DNA from: Tenacibaculum sp. 1_MG-2023
GTDB taxonomy: Bacteria; Bacteroidota; Bacteroidia; Flavobacteriales; Flavobacteriaceae
Direction: 5' to 3'
NCBI RefSeq assembly: GCF_030547425.1
Contig: NZ_JAUORH010000007.1
Span: 62,001 to 126,000 of the forward strand
Length of the DNA stretch: 64,000 nucleotides
How positions within the stretch are numbered: the first letter of the stretch is position 1; each line of letters starts with the position of its first letter. Below the pieces are notes generated by a model, which was not told the origin of the DNA, did not search any database, and worked only from the letters and a program-made list of their open reading frames with translations. Made by a program: the position numbers and the translations under genes. Positions 43,222 through 51,655 of this stretch are shown here, piece by piece.

Positions 43222-44967
43222 TTAATTTATTTGGACTAATGAACCTTTTAAAACAGCTATAGCATTTGTTGAAACTTCCGCTCCAGCACTACCCTCTGCT
43301 TTAAATTCTGCATTGGCTGCTATACTCACATTTGTCCCTTCAATATTCACATCTCCTGATGCTTTTAATGAAATATCTCCTGCACTTTCCATTGATATTC
43401 CGTCACCGTTTATAGTTATTACATTAGAGTTATCATCTTCAATTGTTATGGCTCCTTCATCTTCATCAAGTGAAATAATTTTCCCTGCAGGTGTTTCAAT
43501 CGTGATTATTTTTTTATCATCATCAAACAACACTTTCATCTCACTTCTTGTAATGATTCCTTTTTCATGATTGTCGTCTGTTGCTGTAATCGGTGAAGGT
43601 TTTGCGCTACTATGCAACATGCCTAAAACAATGGCATCGTTAGGGTCTTCATTGATAAACCCTACAATCACCTCATCTCCTATTTCTGGACGAAAGAAAA
43701 TACCTCTACTATCTCCTGCATCGGGTGAAGCTACTCTACACCAAATACCTTCTTCTTCGTTATTTACTATGGGAATTTGCACTAGAATCCTGTCTTCTCC
43801 GTCAGGATCTTCTTCTAATTGAGAAACAATTCCTACTTGTAAACCTTGAATGGCTGGCAATAATCCTGAAGCTGGTTTTGCTGAGATTTCAAAGGTTTCA
43901 GAAAACCACTCTGTTGATAAGCCAAATTGTGCATTGGCTACCCAATTTCCTTCTGAAATAACATGTTGAACTCCTGTTACATATACATTTCCGTTAAATC
44001 GGTCTCCTACACCTTCTAGTTTTAAAATGGTGTTTGGTTTCACTGATGGGATTCCTTGAAATTTTACACGTCCTCTTACTTTGGCTAATTGTTGAAATAA
44101 CCATTTAGCATCTGCCCAATCTTGTAATTCGGTGTCGGTTACCACACCACCATGTCGTAACTCCATACTTTCTAAACCTATTGTTTTGTTTAAGTCTGAA
44201 ACAGATAGGTTTCCGTTTAAACTTACACTTGGATCTTTCCCTTCAATCTCAACCACTTCTTGGTCGGCATGATTCCAACTATAAGCTGCTACTTTTTTAA
44301 CTTGATGACGTGCATCTATTTCTGCATCAAAGTCTAATAAGGAACCTCCGAAGGTTACAGTTTCAATTTCTGATTGACTCACATTGGGTTTGGCTATGGT
44401 AATCGTTCCATCATCTACAAAACACAATTTCCCATTTGCTTGGGCTCTTGAAACCACAAAATCCCAATCTGACGCATTGTATTGTACTAATTCTGCATGA
44501 TTATAATTGGTAGCTTCTACATCTTTAGATAAGCTATAATTCCCTATAATTTCTTCAAAAATGTCGCTATCGGTACTTTCGTAGAAATACTTACTTTTTC
44601 TACCTACCGTCATTTTTACCGCTTCATCTTTGCACTCAACTATTAGTTGTGCTGAGTTTGCTCTAATTCTTAGATTATGCTTGATAACAATTCCTTTAAA
44701 TATGGTTTCTTCATCTGAATGATATCCTGCAGTAATCTCAATTTCTTTCCCAGGAATTAACAACTCTTCGTTACTTAACTTAAAATCTCTTTGAGAAGCA
44801 TCTCCATCTAGTAAAACTAACTGAGCTGTAGGTATTTTATTTACTTCCTTAGCTACAGTAATACTTTTTACCTCGTATTGTTTTGAGAGCTCTTCTCCTT
44901 CAATTAAGATCTTAAAAGTGACTAAATCGGCACTTTTTGAAGTCTGTATGGTTCCTGTATTATTCAT
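43222..44967 (-). CDS. VgrG-like spike protein (Afp8-like)
   Basis: This 581-residue protein combines the gp27-like hub (about 1-370) with a gp5-type OB domain (QVGIVSQLEEDPDGEDRILVQIP ... GDEVIVGFINEDPNDAIVLGML, about 380-470) and a C-terminal beta-helix rich in alternating I/V (ITIEDDNSNVITINGDG). It is annotated in relatives as a type VI tip protein/Rhs element Vgr. It forms the trimeric spike at the tube end. No C-terminal toxin extension is present. It begins directly after the LysM protein stop with no gap. Confidence 0.94.
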   Translation of the reverse strand: MNNTGTIQTSKSADLVTFKILIEGEELSKQYEVKSITVAKEVNKIPTAQLVLLDGDASQRDFKLSNEELLIPGKEIEITAGYHSDEETIFKGIVIKHNLRIRANSAQLIVECKDEAVKMTVGRKSKYFYESTDSDIFEEIIGNYSLSKDVEATNYNHAELVQYNASDWDFVVSRAQANGKLCFVDDGTITIAKPNVSQSEIETVTFGGSLLDFDAEIDARHQVKKVAAYSWNHADQEVVEIEGKDPSVSLNGNLSVSDLNKTIGLESMELRHGGVVTDTELQDWADAKWLFQQLAKVRGRVKFQGIPSVKPNTILKLEGVGDRFNGNVYVTGVQHVISEGNWVANAQFGLSTEWFSETFEISAKPASGLLPAIQGLQVGIVSQLEEDPDGEDRILVQIPIVNNEEEGIWCRVASPDAGDSRGIFFRPEIGDEVIVGFINEDPNDAIVLGMLHSSAKPSPITATDDNHEKGIITRSEMKVLFDDDKKIITIETPAGKIISLDEDEGAITIEDDNSNVITINGDGISMESAGDISLKASGDVNIEGTNVSIAANAEFKAEGSAGAEVSTNAIAVLKGSLVQIN

Positions 44968-45654
44968 TTATGCGAATTTTTGTAAGGGTGGAAAAAAAAT
45001 TTCTTGTCCTGGTTGTAATTTTCTAAACTGCATTATTTTATTAACCCGAGCTACTTCTAAATAATACTTTGAGTCACCATAAATACGATGACACATTAGC
45101 GGTAAAGTATCTCCCGATTTTACTTTACGATAGTGTGTTAAGTCTGGCGATTGGTTGTTTTCTCTTGCTACTCGTAAATCATCATCAACAGTTCCTTTTA
45201 CTTTTAATTTTGCATTGGCACGTAAAGGTGTTCCGTCTGGTGCGAACAATCTATATTCAATAGAAAGGTCAACTAAAGAGCCTTTGAAAAGTAACGCTCC
45301 CCATTTAATCATTAAATAATAAGGCTTGTGTTCTTCTCCGCTGTAATCGAATACGATTTTTTTAAAGGCTTCTATTTTATCAATAATCCCATCTTTTAAA
45401 TCAGGGTTACCATCTATAACTCCACTACTATCAAATAACAAGTCCAAGTCTAGTTCTTGTGGAGCGATTCTTGTAAAACTTGGTTGTGTTGCGCTTGTAC
45501 CTTGCCCTTGTTCTTCATCATACTCAGGTTTATAGGCAATCAAATACTTTTCTGGGTTTACTAATGTTGCAAACTCTCCATCTGCAACTTCATCGGTAAA
45601 ACCTATATCCTTGTACGCTTTTATGACTAGTTTTTTTAACTCTCCTTGACTCAT
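44968..45654 (-). CDS. LysM-containing hub protein (Afp7-like)
   Basis: The protein has 228 residues. The N-terminal about 165 residues are the eCIS-specific domain (FATLVNPEKYLIAYKPEYDE ... FDYSGEEHKPYYLMIKWG). The C terminus is a LysM-like motif (VKSGDTLPLMCHRIYGDSKYYLEVARVN ... LQPGQEIFFPP), as in gp53/Afp7. It adapts tube to spike; the LysM is structural rather than necessarily wall-binding. The start codon overlaps the DUF5908 stop (TAATG). Confidence 0.92.
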   Translation of the reverse strand: MSQGELKKLVIKAYKDIGFTDEVADGEFATLVNPEKYLIAYKPEYDEEQGQGTSATQPSFTRIAPQELDLDLLFDSSGVIDGNPDLKDGIIDKIEAFKKIVFDYSGEEHKPYYLMIKWGALLFKGSLVDLSIEYRLFAPDGTPLRANAKLKVKGTVDDDLRVARENNQSPDLTHYRKVKSGDTLPLMCHRIYGDSKYYLEVARVNKIMQFRKLQPGQEIFFPPLQKFA

Positions 45655-45815
45655 TATCGTTGTTTTTGTCTTTCCAAAATGTCCATTACTTCTTCAACAC
45701 AGGCTGTAACAATAGCTGCAGTATTTCCATTTTTTGATCCACTCGTTTTTCCTTGTGATACTGATTTTTCATCCACATTAATCTTAATATGTAACTCTTT
45801 GATAGTAATAGGCAT
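45654..45815 (-). CDS. DUF5908 small eCIS protein (53 aa)
   Basis: This short gene begins MPITIKELHIKINVDEKS and ends in a helix (VEEVMDILERQKQR). That start is the signature of DUF5908, a family of about 50-60 residues found between tube and LysM genes of eCIS loci (the afp6 position). It is read between the second tube gene (1-bp gap) and the LysM gene (TAATG overlap). Its role is unknown; size and position suggest a baseplate or assembly accessory. Confidence 0.85.
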   Translation of the reverse strand: MPITIKELHIKINVDEKSVSQGKTSGSKNGNTAAIVTACVEEVMDILERQKQR

Positions 45816-45816
45816 T

Positions 45817-46254
45817 TTATACTATTTTAAAATAATTGTAGCTTAATTCAAGTGTTTCAATAACTAGTTTGCTTTCTTCAGCATTAAAATCACCTACATT
45901 CCATTTTACAGGGTATGCATGTTTTACATTCCAAGTTTGTATGGTTTGCTCATCTTCACCCAATAACATTACATTAATATTTACAGGTTGTATTTCGAAG
46001 TTTCCTAGAGCGTCTTTACACCACTTAATCACTTCCGAATCGACAAGCATTCCTCTTTTTAATACTAAGTTTGGATATTTAGAACGTACAGGTATTGTAT
46101 GCTTGAACCTATTTTCTCCTCCTTCGGTTATTTCTTCAGTTTCAAGGTCTACTGAAAGACCTGAAACTGATTGAAATGAATTGTCTCCTTGTGAAGTTGA
46201 AATATCTTCAAACTCTACTTTAAAACTAAAACCTACTGGCGGATGATAGTTCAT
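45817..46254 (-). CDS. Second tail-tube protein / tube initiator (Afp5-like)
   Basis: This 145-residue gp19-type tube protein has the core motif SFKVEFEDI ... FQSVSGLSVDLETEEITEGGENRF and VLKRGMLVDSEVIKWCKDA. It is diverged from the neighbouring tube protein and shaped like the Afp5-type tube initiator that contacts the spike. Its ATG overlaps the stop of the first tube gene (TAATG), fixing the start. Confidence 0.92.
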   Translation of the reverse strand: MNYHPPVGFSFKVEFEDISTSQGDNSFQSVSGLSVDLETEEITEGGENRFKHTIPVRSKYPNLVLKRGMLVDSEVIKWCKDALGNFEIQPVNINVMLLGEDEQTIQTWNVKHAYPVKWNVGDFNAEESKLVIETLELSYNYFKIV

Positions 46255-46700
46255 TACGATGACATTTTTAATTTCTCAATAGCCCACTCAGCGGTTTCGA
46301 TAGCTATTTCATTACCATCAGCTTTTAAATCTGTAGGTTGTACTTTAGTGATGTATGCATTCTGAGCTTCCCATACTACTGCTGGGTCTCCATTTTCATC
46401 TAATAATTTAATGGTTAAATCTCCTCTAAACTGCTCTCCTCCTTCTTGGAAATAAACCGTTTTAGCCCATTGCTTATAAAATTGCTTGCTTTCATCTACA
46501 AAGGTTCCTCGTTTCATAGTAATATTACTATACTCGAACAACCCAGGTTGTTTTGATTTGTGGTATTCTTTATCTGCTCCTCCACGATACTCTATTACTT
46601 TATTATCGAAACTTAACCCTGATACTTCTGTACAATTAAATTTCGTGTCTCCAAAGGTTACCTCAAAGGAAAACTTTGGCATTGGATATGACTCTGCCAT
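46254..46700 (-). CDS. Main tail-tube protein (Afp1-like)
   Basis: This 148-residue gp19/Hcp-like protein has FSFEVTFGDTKFNCTEVSGL, YRGGADKEYHKSKQPG and ITMKRGTFVDESKQFYKQW. Stacked hexamers form the lumen that holds cargo. The first of two adjacent tube genes, just after the sheath, normally encodes the bulk tube subunit. The relative abundance of the two cannot be read from sequence. Confidence 0.93.
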   Translation of the reverse strand: MAESYPMPKFSFEVTFGDTKFNCTEVSGLSFDNKVIEYRGGADKEYHKSKQPGLFEYSNITMKRGTFVDESKQFYKQWAKTVYFQEGGEQFRGDLTIKLLDENGDPAVVWEAQNAYITKVQPTDLKADGNEIAIETAEWAIEKLKMSS

Positions 46701-46744
46701 GACTCTTTATTTTTTTATTTATAATTTTTGGTTAGTTAATTTAC

Positions 46745-48706
46745 TTATGCTTCTTGCATTTTGTGAGAGAATTTAAGGATGATAAATTCAGCTGGACGTA
46801 CTACTGCCATACCAATTTCTATTATCATATTCCCTTCTAAAACATCTTGAGTAGTCATGGTTTCTCCTAAACCAACACTTACATAAAACGCTTTTTCTGG
46901 CGTAGGCCCTGCAAGTGCTCCAGCTCTCCATTGTTGTGTTAAGAAATTATCAATCATTGCTTTTACACGTACCCAAGTATTTTTATCATTAGGTTCAAAG
47001 ACAAATTGTTCAGAGGCCTTTTTAATTGATTCTTCTGCCATATTGAAAAAACGTCTTACTGATACATATCTCCACTCGTTATCATTTCCTGCAAGGGTTC
47101 TTGCTCCCCAAACTAAGTTTCCTTTTCCAACGAATGATCTAATAGCGTTGATTGATTTCCCTGCTACTGTATCTACATTTAAATCTTTTTGTGCATCATG
47201 CGATATATTAACAGATGGAGCATATACATAATTTAACCCAACATTCGCAGGTGCTTTCCATACCCCTCTGTCTGAATCTACTTTAGCATAAATCCCTGCC
47301 ATTGTTGCACTTGGTGCTAGCTTAACAGGTAACAATCCTATTTCTGATTTTATTTTGTTATACAACGCGTTGTTATCAACTTTTAAATCAGCCAATGAGG
47401 GTAATGTCGTAACACCTCCTAAACCATCTATTGCTCCTTTTAAAGCAAATAACTCATTTGTTGTTGTTTGATTTTCCAAACTTGTATAAATTCCATTATT
47501 AGTCATATCTACCTCATCAGTAATACCTAATAAATCAAAAACATTTGTCGCATTAGAAGTTAAGCTTCCTATTAATTTTCCTTCTGTATCATCTTGTTGT
47601 AGTTTAAATATTTTACCGTGTAAGTCGGCTAGAATAGCTTCTAGATTACTGTCCATCCAAGTTGTCATACTTGTACTTGGTGCTGTTAAAGAGGCTTCTC
47701 CTGAGTCTTCCGCTTCAGAAACCAAGTCATTAATTGATGTAGTAATGTCTTCTAAATAGCTAATAATGTTCTTAACGCTAGAAATTGCATCATTTTTAAA
47801 CGTTAATGCTACTTCATTACCTGCCCCATCAATAGCATTTTTTGTATCAACCAATACAGTCAATAACCCATCTAGTTCTGTTAAATTTATTCCATCGATT
47901 ACATTATCCGCTTGTACTGACAAGCTTTCTTCTAATCCTTGGATATCAATACTATCTTCATCGTAAGAAAAATCTAAAATTGTATTTAAATACGGAAAAT
48001 ATGCTGCTCCATATTTTAAATAATCTTTTCCTAAAGATAGTTTACTTCTAAGAGCTTCTACCGGATCTACATCCCCTCCTCCATCATCATATTCTTTATC
48101 TGAATAGGTGTCAATAATTGCAAAACGGTCTTGTAGTTTATTACACTGAGTAAGCGCTAATGAATATAAACTATAAAAGTCTGCGTCTGATGTTAGTGAA
48201 GTTGCATCAGAAAACACAAGCAGGGTTACTTCGTCTATATATTCTATTGCTTCTAAACCTTCTTTTAACCCTTTAAATCCATTATTCCCTACCTCTTCAA
48301 GAAGTATGGGATTCGTATTATTATTGGTTCTTGCTGAAGTATAAGTTCCTACTGAAGTTACGTAACATGGTCCTCCTCCATTTGCAAAGTACATTTGCAT
48401 ATTATAATACATTTTAAAAGGAGATGGATTGCTTGGTTGTGTTACTAAAACTTCTTCGTTTGCTTGATTGGCATTTGTTACATTAACTCCAATCGTTGTT
48501 TCTTTTTCAGAAAACCCAAAATATGTTTCATATTCCAACATTGAAGTAATCCTCTTAGGTTCTAACAATAAGTCATTATCCTCTTTCTTTTTAGCTTTCT
48601 CGGTATAACCAATAAAAGCTGGAATTGCTGTTTCTACTTGAGCTACCGAAGGCGGAAACTTTACAATTTCCTCTACGTAGACTCCTGGTGTTTTGTACGC
48701 TGACAT
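46745..48706 (-). CDS. Contractile tail sheath protein (Afp2/3/4-like)
   Basis: The protein has 653 residues. The N terminus (YKTPGVYVEEIVKFPPSVAQVETAIPAFIGYTE) and C terminus (VWGARTLAGNDNEWRYVSVRRFF ... FNMAEESIKKASEQFVFEPN ... LEGNMIIEIGMAVVRPAEFIILKF) are the conserved sheath core that contracts. Between about residues 215 and 460 is a long, poorly conserved, Asp/Ser/Thr/Leu-rich insertion, probably a surface domain. Only one sheath gene exists here, whereas Afp has three. Confidence 0.95.
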   Translation of the reverse strand: MSAYKTPGVYVEEIVKFPPSVAQVETAIPAFIGYTEKAKKKEDNDLLLEPKRITSMLEYETYFGFSEKETTIGVNVTNANQANEEVLVTQPSNPSPFKMYYNMQMYFANGGGPCYVTSVGTYTSARTNNNTNPILLEEVGNNGFKGLKEGLEAIEYIDEVTLLVFSDATSLTSDADFYSLYSLALTQCNKLQDRFAIIDTYSDKEYDDGGGDVDPVEALRSKLSLGKDYLKYGAAYFPYLNTILDFSYDEDSIDIQGLEESLSVQADNVIDGINLTELDGLLTVLVDTKNAIDGAGNEVALTFKNDAISSVKNIISYLEDITTSINDLVSEAEDSGEASLTAPSTSMTTWMDSNLEAILADLHGKIFKLQQDDTEGKLIGSLTSNATNVFDLLGITDEVDMTNNGIYTSLENQTTTNELFALKGAIDGLGGVTTLPSLADLKVDNNALYNKIKSEIGLLPVKLAPSATMAGIYAKVDSDRGVWKAPANVGLNYVYAPSVNISHDAQKDLNVDTVAGKSINAIRSFVGKGNLVWGARTLAGNDNEWRYVSVRRFFNMAEESIKKASEQFVFEPNDKNTWVRVKAMIDNFLTQQWRAGALAGPTPEKAFYVSVGLGETMTTQDVLEGNMIIEIGMAVVRPAEFIILKFSHKMQEA

Positions 48707-48735
48707 AATTACTTGTTTTAAATTTTAATTTTTGT

Positions 48736-49806
48736 TTATATAAATACTTCCGAATAATAATCTTGCGACTCTTTCTTAATACTTTCTGGAGTAGGATTAG
48801 GGAAATAATAATCGTCTTGTGGTTGTGGTGAGACATCTTGTTTGTCTATCTCTACACGTCCATTAAATGTCAAAGGTTTTTCTTCTGACGTAGTCATTAC
48901 GAGGTTTTCACTTCTTTTTGTGTAACGCCAAAAAGTGGATCTATTTTCAATACAAATAGCAAACTGAGGAAATTCCTCTAATAAACATTGTTTTGGTACA
49001 TCAAACAATTCTGTTTGCTCATTCTTAACTAGTACTTCTTCTGTTAGGCTAGTGTTGTTATCTCCTGATATCTGGATTTGAACAATACCTATTACCCCGC
49101 TATTTTTAATTCTTCTCACAAAAGAATTGATAGTATCTATCACCTTTTCTTCTTCTTTAGTTAAAGGAATAGCGTTTGTTATTTTAGACTCTATAACATC
49201 TAATTCTGATACTTCTATATTTGCTATAGTTACTAAGTTTGGTGTAGTTGTATCAAACTCCTTTTCACTTTCTATTTGATGTAATAGCTTTCTTGTTTCA
49301 CTATCTGAAATCAAAAATGAGCTCCATTTTTTCACCTCTGAGATTGTTTCAAATAAATTGATAGCTGAGGAGCTTTTGTTTGATAAATAATATAACTGCT
49401 GCTCTTTTTTTTCAATTATGTTAGAATAGTTTTCAAAATAAGGATGGTGTACTTTTAAGTAAAAAGTTAACGTTAGCGAATCAGATAATGTAATAATTGG
49501 ACTATATCTTTTTACCTCTTGGTTTCCTTCTTCTGCAATTACTTCTAAAGTTTCTGATACTATTCGAATTCCTTTTTTATGGTTTCTAAGTAATAGTCTA
49601 TGGTTTTTTAAACTTTTTTTAGTCTCTTTTGTAGGTTGAATTGATAAAAATTTGCTAATATTATATTGTTCTTCTATACGTTTTTTTTCTTCATCTGTAA
49701 GCGGTATTGTCCCATTATTTCCTCCATTTAACTCGAAAAAAGTTCGTTCTCCTTCATTTAGAAAGTATGCGTGGTATATATTGATATTGAACAATGTTTT
49801 ATACAT
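48736..49806 (-). CDS. Uncharacterised 356-aa eCIS protein between cap and sheath genes
   Basis: I do not recognise the fold. The start (MYKTLFNINIYHAYFLNEGER) resembles proteins at the same site of other Bacteroidota eCIS clusters. The protein is acidic/helical in the first third, then carries beta-rich parts such as IITLSDSLTLTFYLKVHHPYFENYSN. The C-terminal tail is Asp/Pro/Tyr-rich (QDDYYFPNPTPES). There is no signal peptide. The position next to the DUF4255 terminator makes a cap or cap-adaptor component the best guess. A sheath-assembly chaperone is the alternative. Confidence 0.6.
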   Translation of the reverse strand: MYKTLFNINIYHAYFLNEGERTFFELNGGNNGTIPLTDEEKKRIEEQYNISKFLSIQPTKETKKSLKNHRLLLRNHKKGIRIVSETLEVIAEEGNQEVKRYSPIITLSDSLTLTFYLKVHHPYFENYSNIIEKKEQQLYYLSNKSSSAINLFETISEVKKWSSFLISDSETRKLLHQIESEKEFDTTTPNLVTIANIEVSELDVIESKITNAIPLTKEEEKVIDTINSFVRRIKNSGVIGIVQIQISGDNNTSLTEEVLVKNEQTELFDVPKQCLLEEFPQFAICIENRSTFWRYTKRSENLVMTTSEEKPLTFNGRVEIDKQDVSPQPQDDYYFPNPTPESIKKESQDYYSEVFI

Positions 49807-49812
49807 AACCTT

Positions 49813-50388
49813 TTAATTTTTAATTATTGATTGTTGTTCAATACCAGAGACTACAGTACCTTCTTTAGTTACAATATCTCTTTCTATTTCTAGTAATGTT
49901 ATTTTATAAAGTACAGATGGATATTGTTTACCTCCTAAGGTTCCCCATATGTAGTTCAACTCCTCAAACGAAGGGGTATATAATTGTGTAATAAACTTAA
50001 AGGTCTTTAAGTCCCCTAGTCCATCTATCTCTTCAAAATTGGTGTTTTGATGTGTGAATACTTTTTTTCCTTGAAAAAAGGCTAATATTTTTGTTAAACT
50101 CTTTAACGATTCAGCATAACTAGATTTATCTACACTGAATAAAACATAAAGATTTAAATATACTTTTGGGTTTCTATAACTAACTGAAGTTCCTTCTACA
50201 CGATTATTGGAAGTATTTTTTAACGCAAATTCTTCTTGTGTATTAATTAAAGTTAATGAAATATCTGGAGTATTACCTGGTGAATTCCCATCTCCTTCAG
50301 CCATAGCTATATTTGATAAGTCTACGGCTTTTTCGTCGAAATAGGTGTTTAATTCCTCGGTAATGATTTGTAATATTTCAAAAATCAT
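49813..50388 (-). CDS. DUF4255 tail terminator/cap protein (Afp16-like)
   Basis: This 191-residue DUF4255 (Pvc16 N-terminal) protein has the typical opening IFEILQIITEELNTYF, a SYRNPKVYLNLYVLFSV strand segment, and SYAESLKSLTKILAFFQGKKVFTHQN. The C-terminal part has FEELNYIWGTLGGKQYPSVLYKI. In Afp it ends tube and sheath polymerisation at the top. It is the first gene of the eCIS operon here. Confidence 0.92.
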   Translation of the reverse strand: MIFEILQIITEELNTYFDEKAVDLSNIAMAEGDGNSPGNTPDISLTLINTQEEFALKNTSNNRVEGTSVSYRNPKVYLNLYVLFSVDKSSYAESLKSLTKILAFFQGKKVFTHQNTNFEEIDGLGDLKTFKFITQLYTPSFEELNYIWGTLGGKQYPSVLYKITLLEIERDIVTKEGTVVSGIEQQSIIKN

Positions 50389-50605
50389 TTGATAGTAAGT
50401 TTGGTTAGTTTTTGCTTGTAGATTGAAGGGTTAGCAATCAGACATTGTAAAATTAACCTCTCTTACGAAGAGTAACCGCAATGAAAAACTCTTTTATAAA
50501 AGTAGTTTCTCCTAAAAAAATTAAATAGAATTATAGGTAGTAAAAAGGGGGAAATCACCCTTACTTTTTTAAATAGGAAATTTTAAATTTAACGAAAACC
50601 AAACA
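50389..50605. other. Leader/promoter region of the eCIS operon
   Basis: About 217 bp lie between the eCIS first gene and the gldA terminator. I found no TAnnTTTG box facing the eCIS genes. A small hairpin ctctt/aagag occurs at about 50459-50471. A longer imperfect inverted pair (aagagt/actctt) overlaps it. The eCIS promoter must lie here or read through from gldA. Confidence 0.45.
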
Positions 50606-50645
50606 AAAACCTCTTTACGCACAGTATGTAAAGAGGTTTTTCTTC
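50606..50645. terminator. Strong bidirectional terminator after gldA
   Basis: A 13-bp perfect stem (aaaacctctttac / gtaaagaggtttt) with a 9-nt loop and T-runs on both strands lies 61 bp downstream of gldA. It separates the gldA operon from the eCIS operon. Confidence 0.9.
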
Positions 50646-50705
50646 TAATTTTTTTTATTAAAGAGCTTATACTTGTTTATTTAGTTTTTCTTCTTCTATC
50701 AATTT

Positions 50706-51599
50706 TTATTGAGTTAACTCCCTAAATAGGTTTTCTAAATTTTTGTTTTCTGCATTTAATCCAAGAATTTTCAAACCGTTTTCTTGTGCGAAATCAAAAA
50801 TTACCGGACGCATATCTTCTGAAGTATTAAAGGTTAATATCCAGTTATTTTCTAAGGTGTTTTTATAAGATGCTATGTTAGGTAGGCGTTTGATAAATTG
50901 CTCTTCTAGTTTATAATCAAACGTTACTTTGATTACTTGCTCATTATCCGTTTTAAGTTCTGAAATAGGTTTATTGACTACTATTTCACCTTTATTGATA
51001 ATTATAACTCTGTCACACATTGCTTCTACTTCTTGCATAATGTGTGTTGACAATAATACTGTTTTATCTTTTCCTAGTTCTTTTATTAATTGACGTATTT
51101 CAACTAATTGATTTGGGTCTAATCCTGTTGTTGGTTCATCTAGAATTAAGACTTCAGGATTGTGTAAAATAGCAGCTGCTAATCCTACACGTTGACGGTA
51201 TCCTTTTGATAATTGATTGATTTTTTTATGTGCCTCAATCGTTAATCCTACTTTTTCAACAATCTCATTTATTTTGGGCCTTTCTACGTTGTATAAAGAT
51301 CCCTGAAACTGTAAATATTCTCGCACATACATATCTAAATACAACGGATTATGTTCTGGTAAATAGCCTATGTTTTTTTGCGCTTCAATAGGGTTTGAGA
51401 TTACATCAATTCCACTTACCAACACAGCTCCTTTTGAAGGTTGAATAAACCCCGTTAAGATTTTCATTGTTGTAGACTTCCCTGCTCCATTTGGACCTAA
51501 AAAACCTACTATTTCTCCTTTTTGTGCTGAAAAAGAAATATTATTAACTGCTTTTTGTATTCCGTATGTTTTTGTTATTGAAGTAAGTTCTATTGACAT
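50706..51599 (-). CDS. gldA: Gliding-motility ABC transporter ATPase GldA
   Basis: A 297-residue ABC ATPase with Walker A GPNGAGKST (35-43), signature LSKGYRQR, Walker B VLILDEPT and a switch-region LSTHIMQEVEA. It matches the GldA-type subunit needed for gliding in Flavobacterium johnsoniae, which works with the membrane proteins GldF and GldG (not in this window). The gliding assignment is from similarity; a general ABC exporter is possible. It follows folA by 56 bp. Confidence 0.85.
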   Translation of the reverse strand: MSIELTSITKTYGIQKAVNNISFSAQKGEIVGFLGPNGAGKSTTMKILTGFIQPSKGAVLVSGIDVISNPIEAQKNIGYLPEHNPLYLDMYVREYLQFQGSLYNVERPKINEIVEKVGLTIEAHKKINQLSKGYRQRVGLAAAILHNPEVLILDEPTTGLDPNQLVEIRQLIKELGKDKTVLLSTHIMQEVEAMCDRVIIINKGEIVVNKPISELKTDNEQVIKVTFDYKLEEQFIKRLPNIASYKNTLENNWILTFNTSEDMRPVIFDFAQENGLKILGLNAENKNLENLFRELTQ

Positions 51600-51655
51600 T
51601 TCGGTCTTTCTAAGTATAATGATGAGATTCTGAAATAAATTCAGAATGACAATAA

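Larger units (their letters stand above)
20630..50388 (-). other. Extracellular contractile injection system (eCIS) locus
   Basis: Nineteen consecutive minus-strand genes with gaps of 0 to 83 bp form one probable transcription unit of about 29.8 kb. Homologues by motif of almost every Afp component are present: tube x2, sheath, LysM hub, VgrG-like spike, PAAR tip, gp25, two baseplate proteins, tape measure, AAA+ ATPase and DUF4255 terminator. DUF5908 and two DUF4157 (eCIS core domain) proteins are diagnostic for eCIS. There is no capsid, terminase, portal, integrase, or TssJLM membrane complex. Such particles are assembled in the cytoplasm, released by lysis and fire proteins into target cells; the target here is unknown. 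Confidence 0.95.

Noticed and set aside
42927..44967. Classical type VI secretion from the VgrG-PAAR pair
   Set aside because: No TssJ, TssL, TssM or ClpV is present and the hub has LysM and gp25 in eCIS order.
20630..50388. Prophage interpretation of the tail-like genes
   Set aside because: There are no capsid, portal, terminase, integrase or lysogeny genes, and DUF4255, DUF5908, DUF4157 and the Afp15-type ATPase are eCIS markers.
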